Below are positions 63,670 through 64,000 of a stretch of 64,000 nt of DNA, one piece after another. Made by a program: the position numbers and the translations under genes. Under the pieces are notes generated by a model. It had not been told where the DNA came from and searched no databases. It saw nothing but the letters and a program-made list of their open reading frames with translations. The stretch is from Pempheris klunzingeri. Its lineage: Eukaryota > Chordata > Actinopteri > Acropomatiformes > Pempheridae. Where the stretch lies: positions 2,998,175-3,062,174 of the forward strand of contig NC_092031.1 in NCBI RefSeq assembly GCF_042242105.1. The letters are read 5' to 3'. The stretch's first letter is position 1, and the number at the start of each line of letters is the position of its first letter.

Positions 63670-63910
63670 TGGCTTCATGTAGCGTAGCTTAGCACAAAGA
63701 CTGGAAACAGATGGGAACTGTTAGCCTGGGTTTGCCTAAAGGTGAGAAAATCAGCTTGGCAGCGGCGCTACAGAACATGTGTCATACCTTGTCTGTTAAA
63801 ATGTGTGATAAATTGTTTTAAAGAAGGTTATGTGCCTGCAGACTCCAGGAAGTAACTGGTCCCACCCAAGAAATAGTCCGGTTCATAACACCTGTAAAAT
63901 AGTGATTTGT
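63670..63910. repeat. Common teleost interspersed repeat fragment
   Basis: TAGCTTAGCACAAAGACTGG, AAACAGATGGGAACTGTTAG, GGTTATGTGCCTGCAGACTC and CCAGGAAGTAACTGG follow in order the features of a very common fish repeat. No coding content. Confidence 0.6.
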
Positions 63911-64000
63911 TGTTTTTTATACTTTTGTTTTTGCACAAATTTAAAAATCAAGACATAACATGTTTAGAGGTGTTGCTAGGCAGACTTTGTTACTTTTTGA

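Overview
The window is vertebrate nuclear DNA, almost certainly from a teleost (percomorph-like) fish. It has compact multi-exon genes with GT-AG introns, proteins closest to fish/human orthologues, long CA/TG microsatellites, and many copies of the short inverted-repeat transposons typical of teleost genomes. Nothing prokaryotic is present: no operons, CRISPR arrays or phage. All gene models below were read by eye from splice sites with phase checked exon to exon; every one keeps an open frame from start to stop.

Layout. 1-2,780: intergenic, with one orphan exon-like stretch on the minus strand (257-361) and old dispersed repeats. 2,780-17,620: chuk (IKK-alpha kinase, plus strand, 21 coding exons, 762 aa). 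17,620-24,170: repeat-rich intergenic DNA with a nearly perfect 122-bp inverted repeat, a palindromic MITE-like element and an 80-bp CA microsatellite. 24,173-38,192: adam8-type ADAM metalloprotease/disintegrin (minus strand, 23 coding exons, 843 aa), with a complete hAT transposon in intron 1. 38,200-39,880: intergenic, with a degenerate GGGAACGTTCCC minisatellite. 39,887-49,041: tubgcp2 (gamma-tubulin complex component 2, minus, 17 coding exons, 878 aa). 49,060-50,960: spacer that holds the tubgcp2 and kctd2 promoters, which fire away from each other. 50,970-56,027: kctd2 (BTB adaptor, plus, 6 exons, 278 aa) with a long-unit AT-rich repeat array in intron 1. 56,028-62,400: kctd2 3'UTR and intergenic DNA with hAT-type and palindromic elements. 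62,440-62,710: GC-rich, CAG-repeat segment that may be the first exon of another gene. 62,710-64,000: no supported gene; two transposon fragments.

The four genes do not form a pathway: NF-kB signalling kinase, cell-surface protease, microtubule nucleation, and Cul3-ligase adaptor. The adam8-tubgcp2 pair is also adjacent on human 10q26.3; chuk (human 10q24) and kctd2 (human 17q25) are joined to it here by rearrangement. I found no undescribed biological system. The most interesting material is the set of young or well-preserved mobile elements with readable target-site duplications, the inverted duplication near 20-21.5 kb, a GC-AG intron in adam8 and a divergent C-terminus in chuk.
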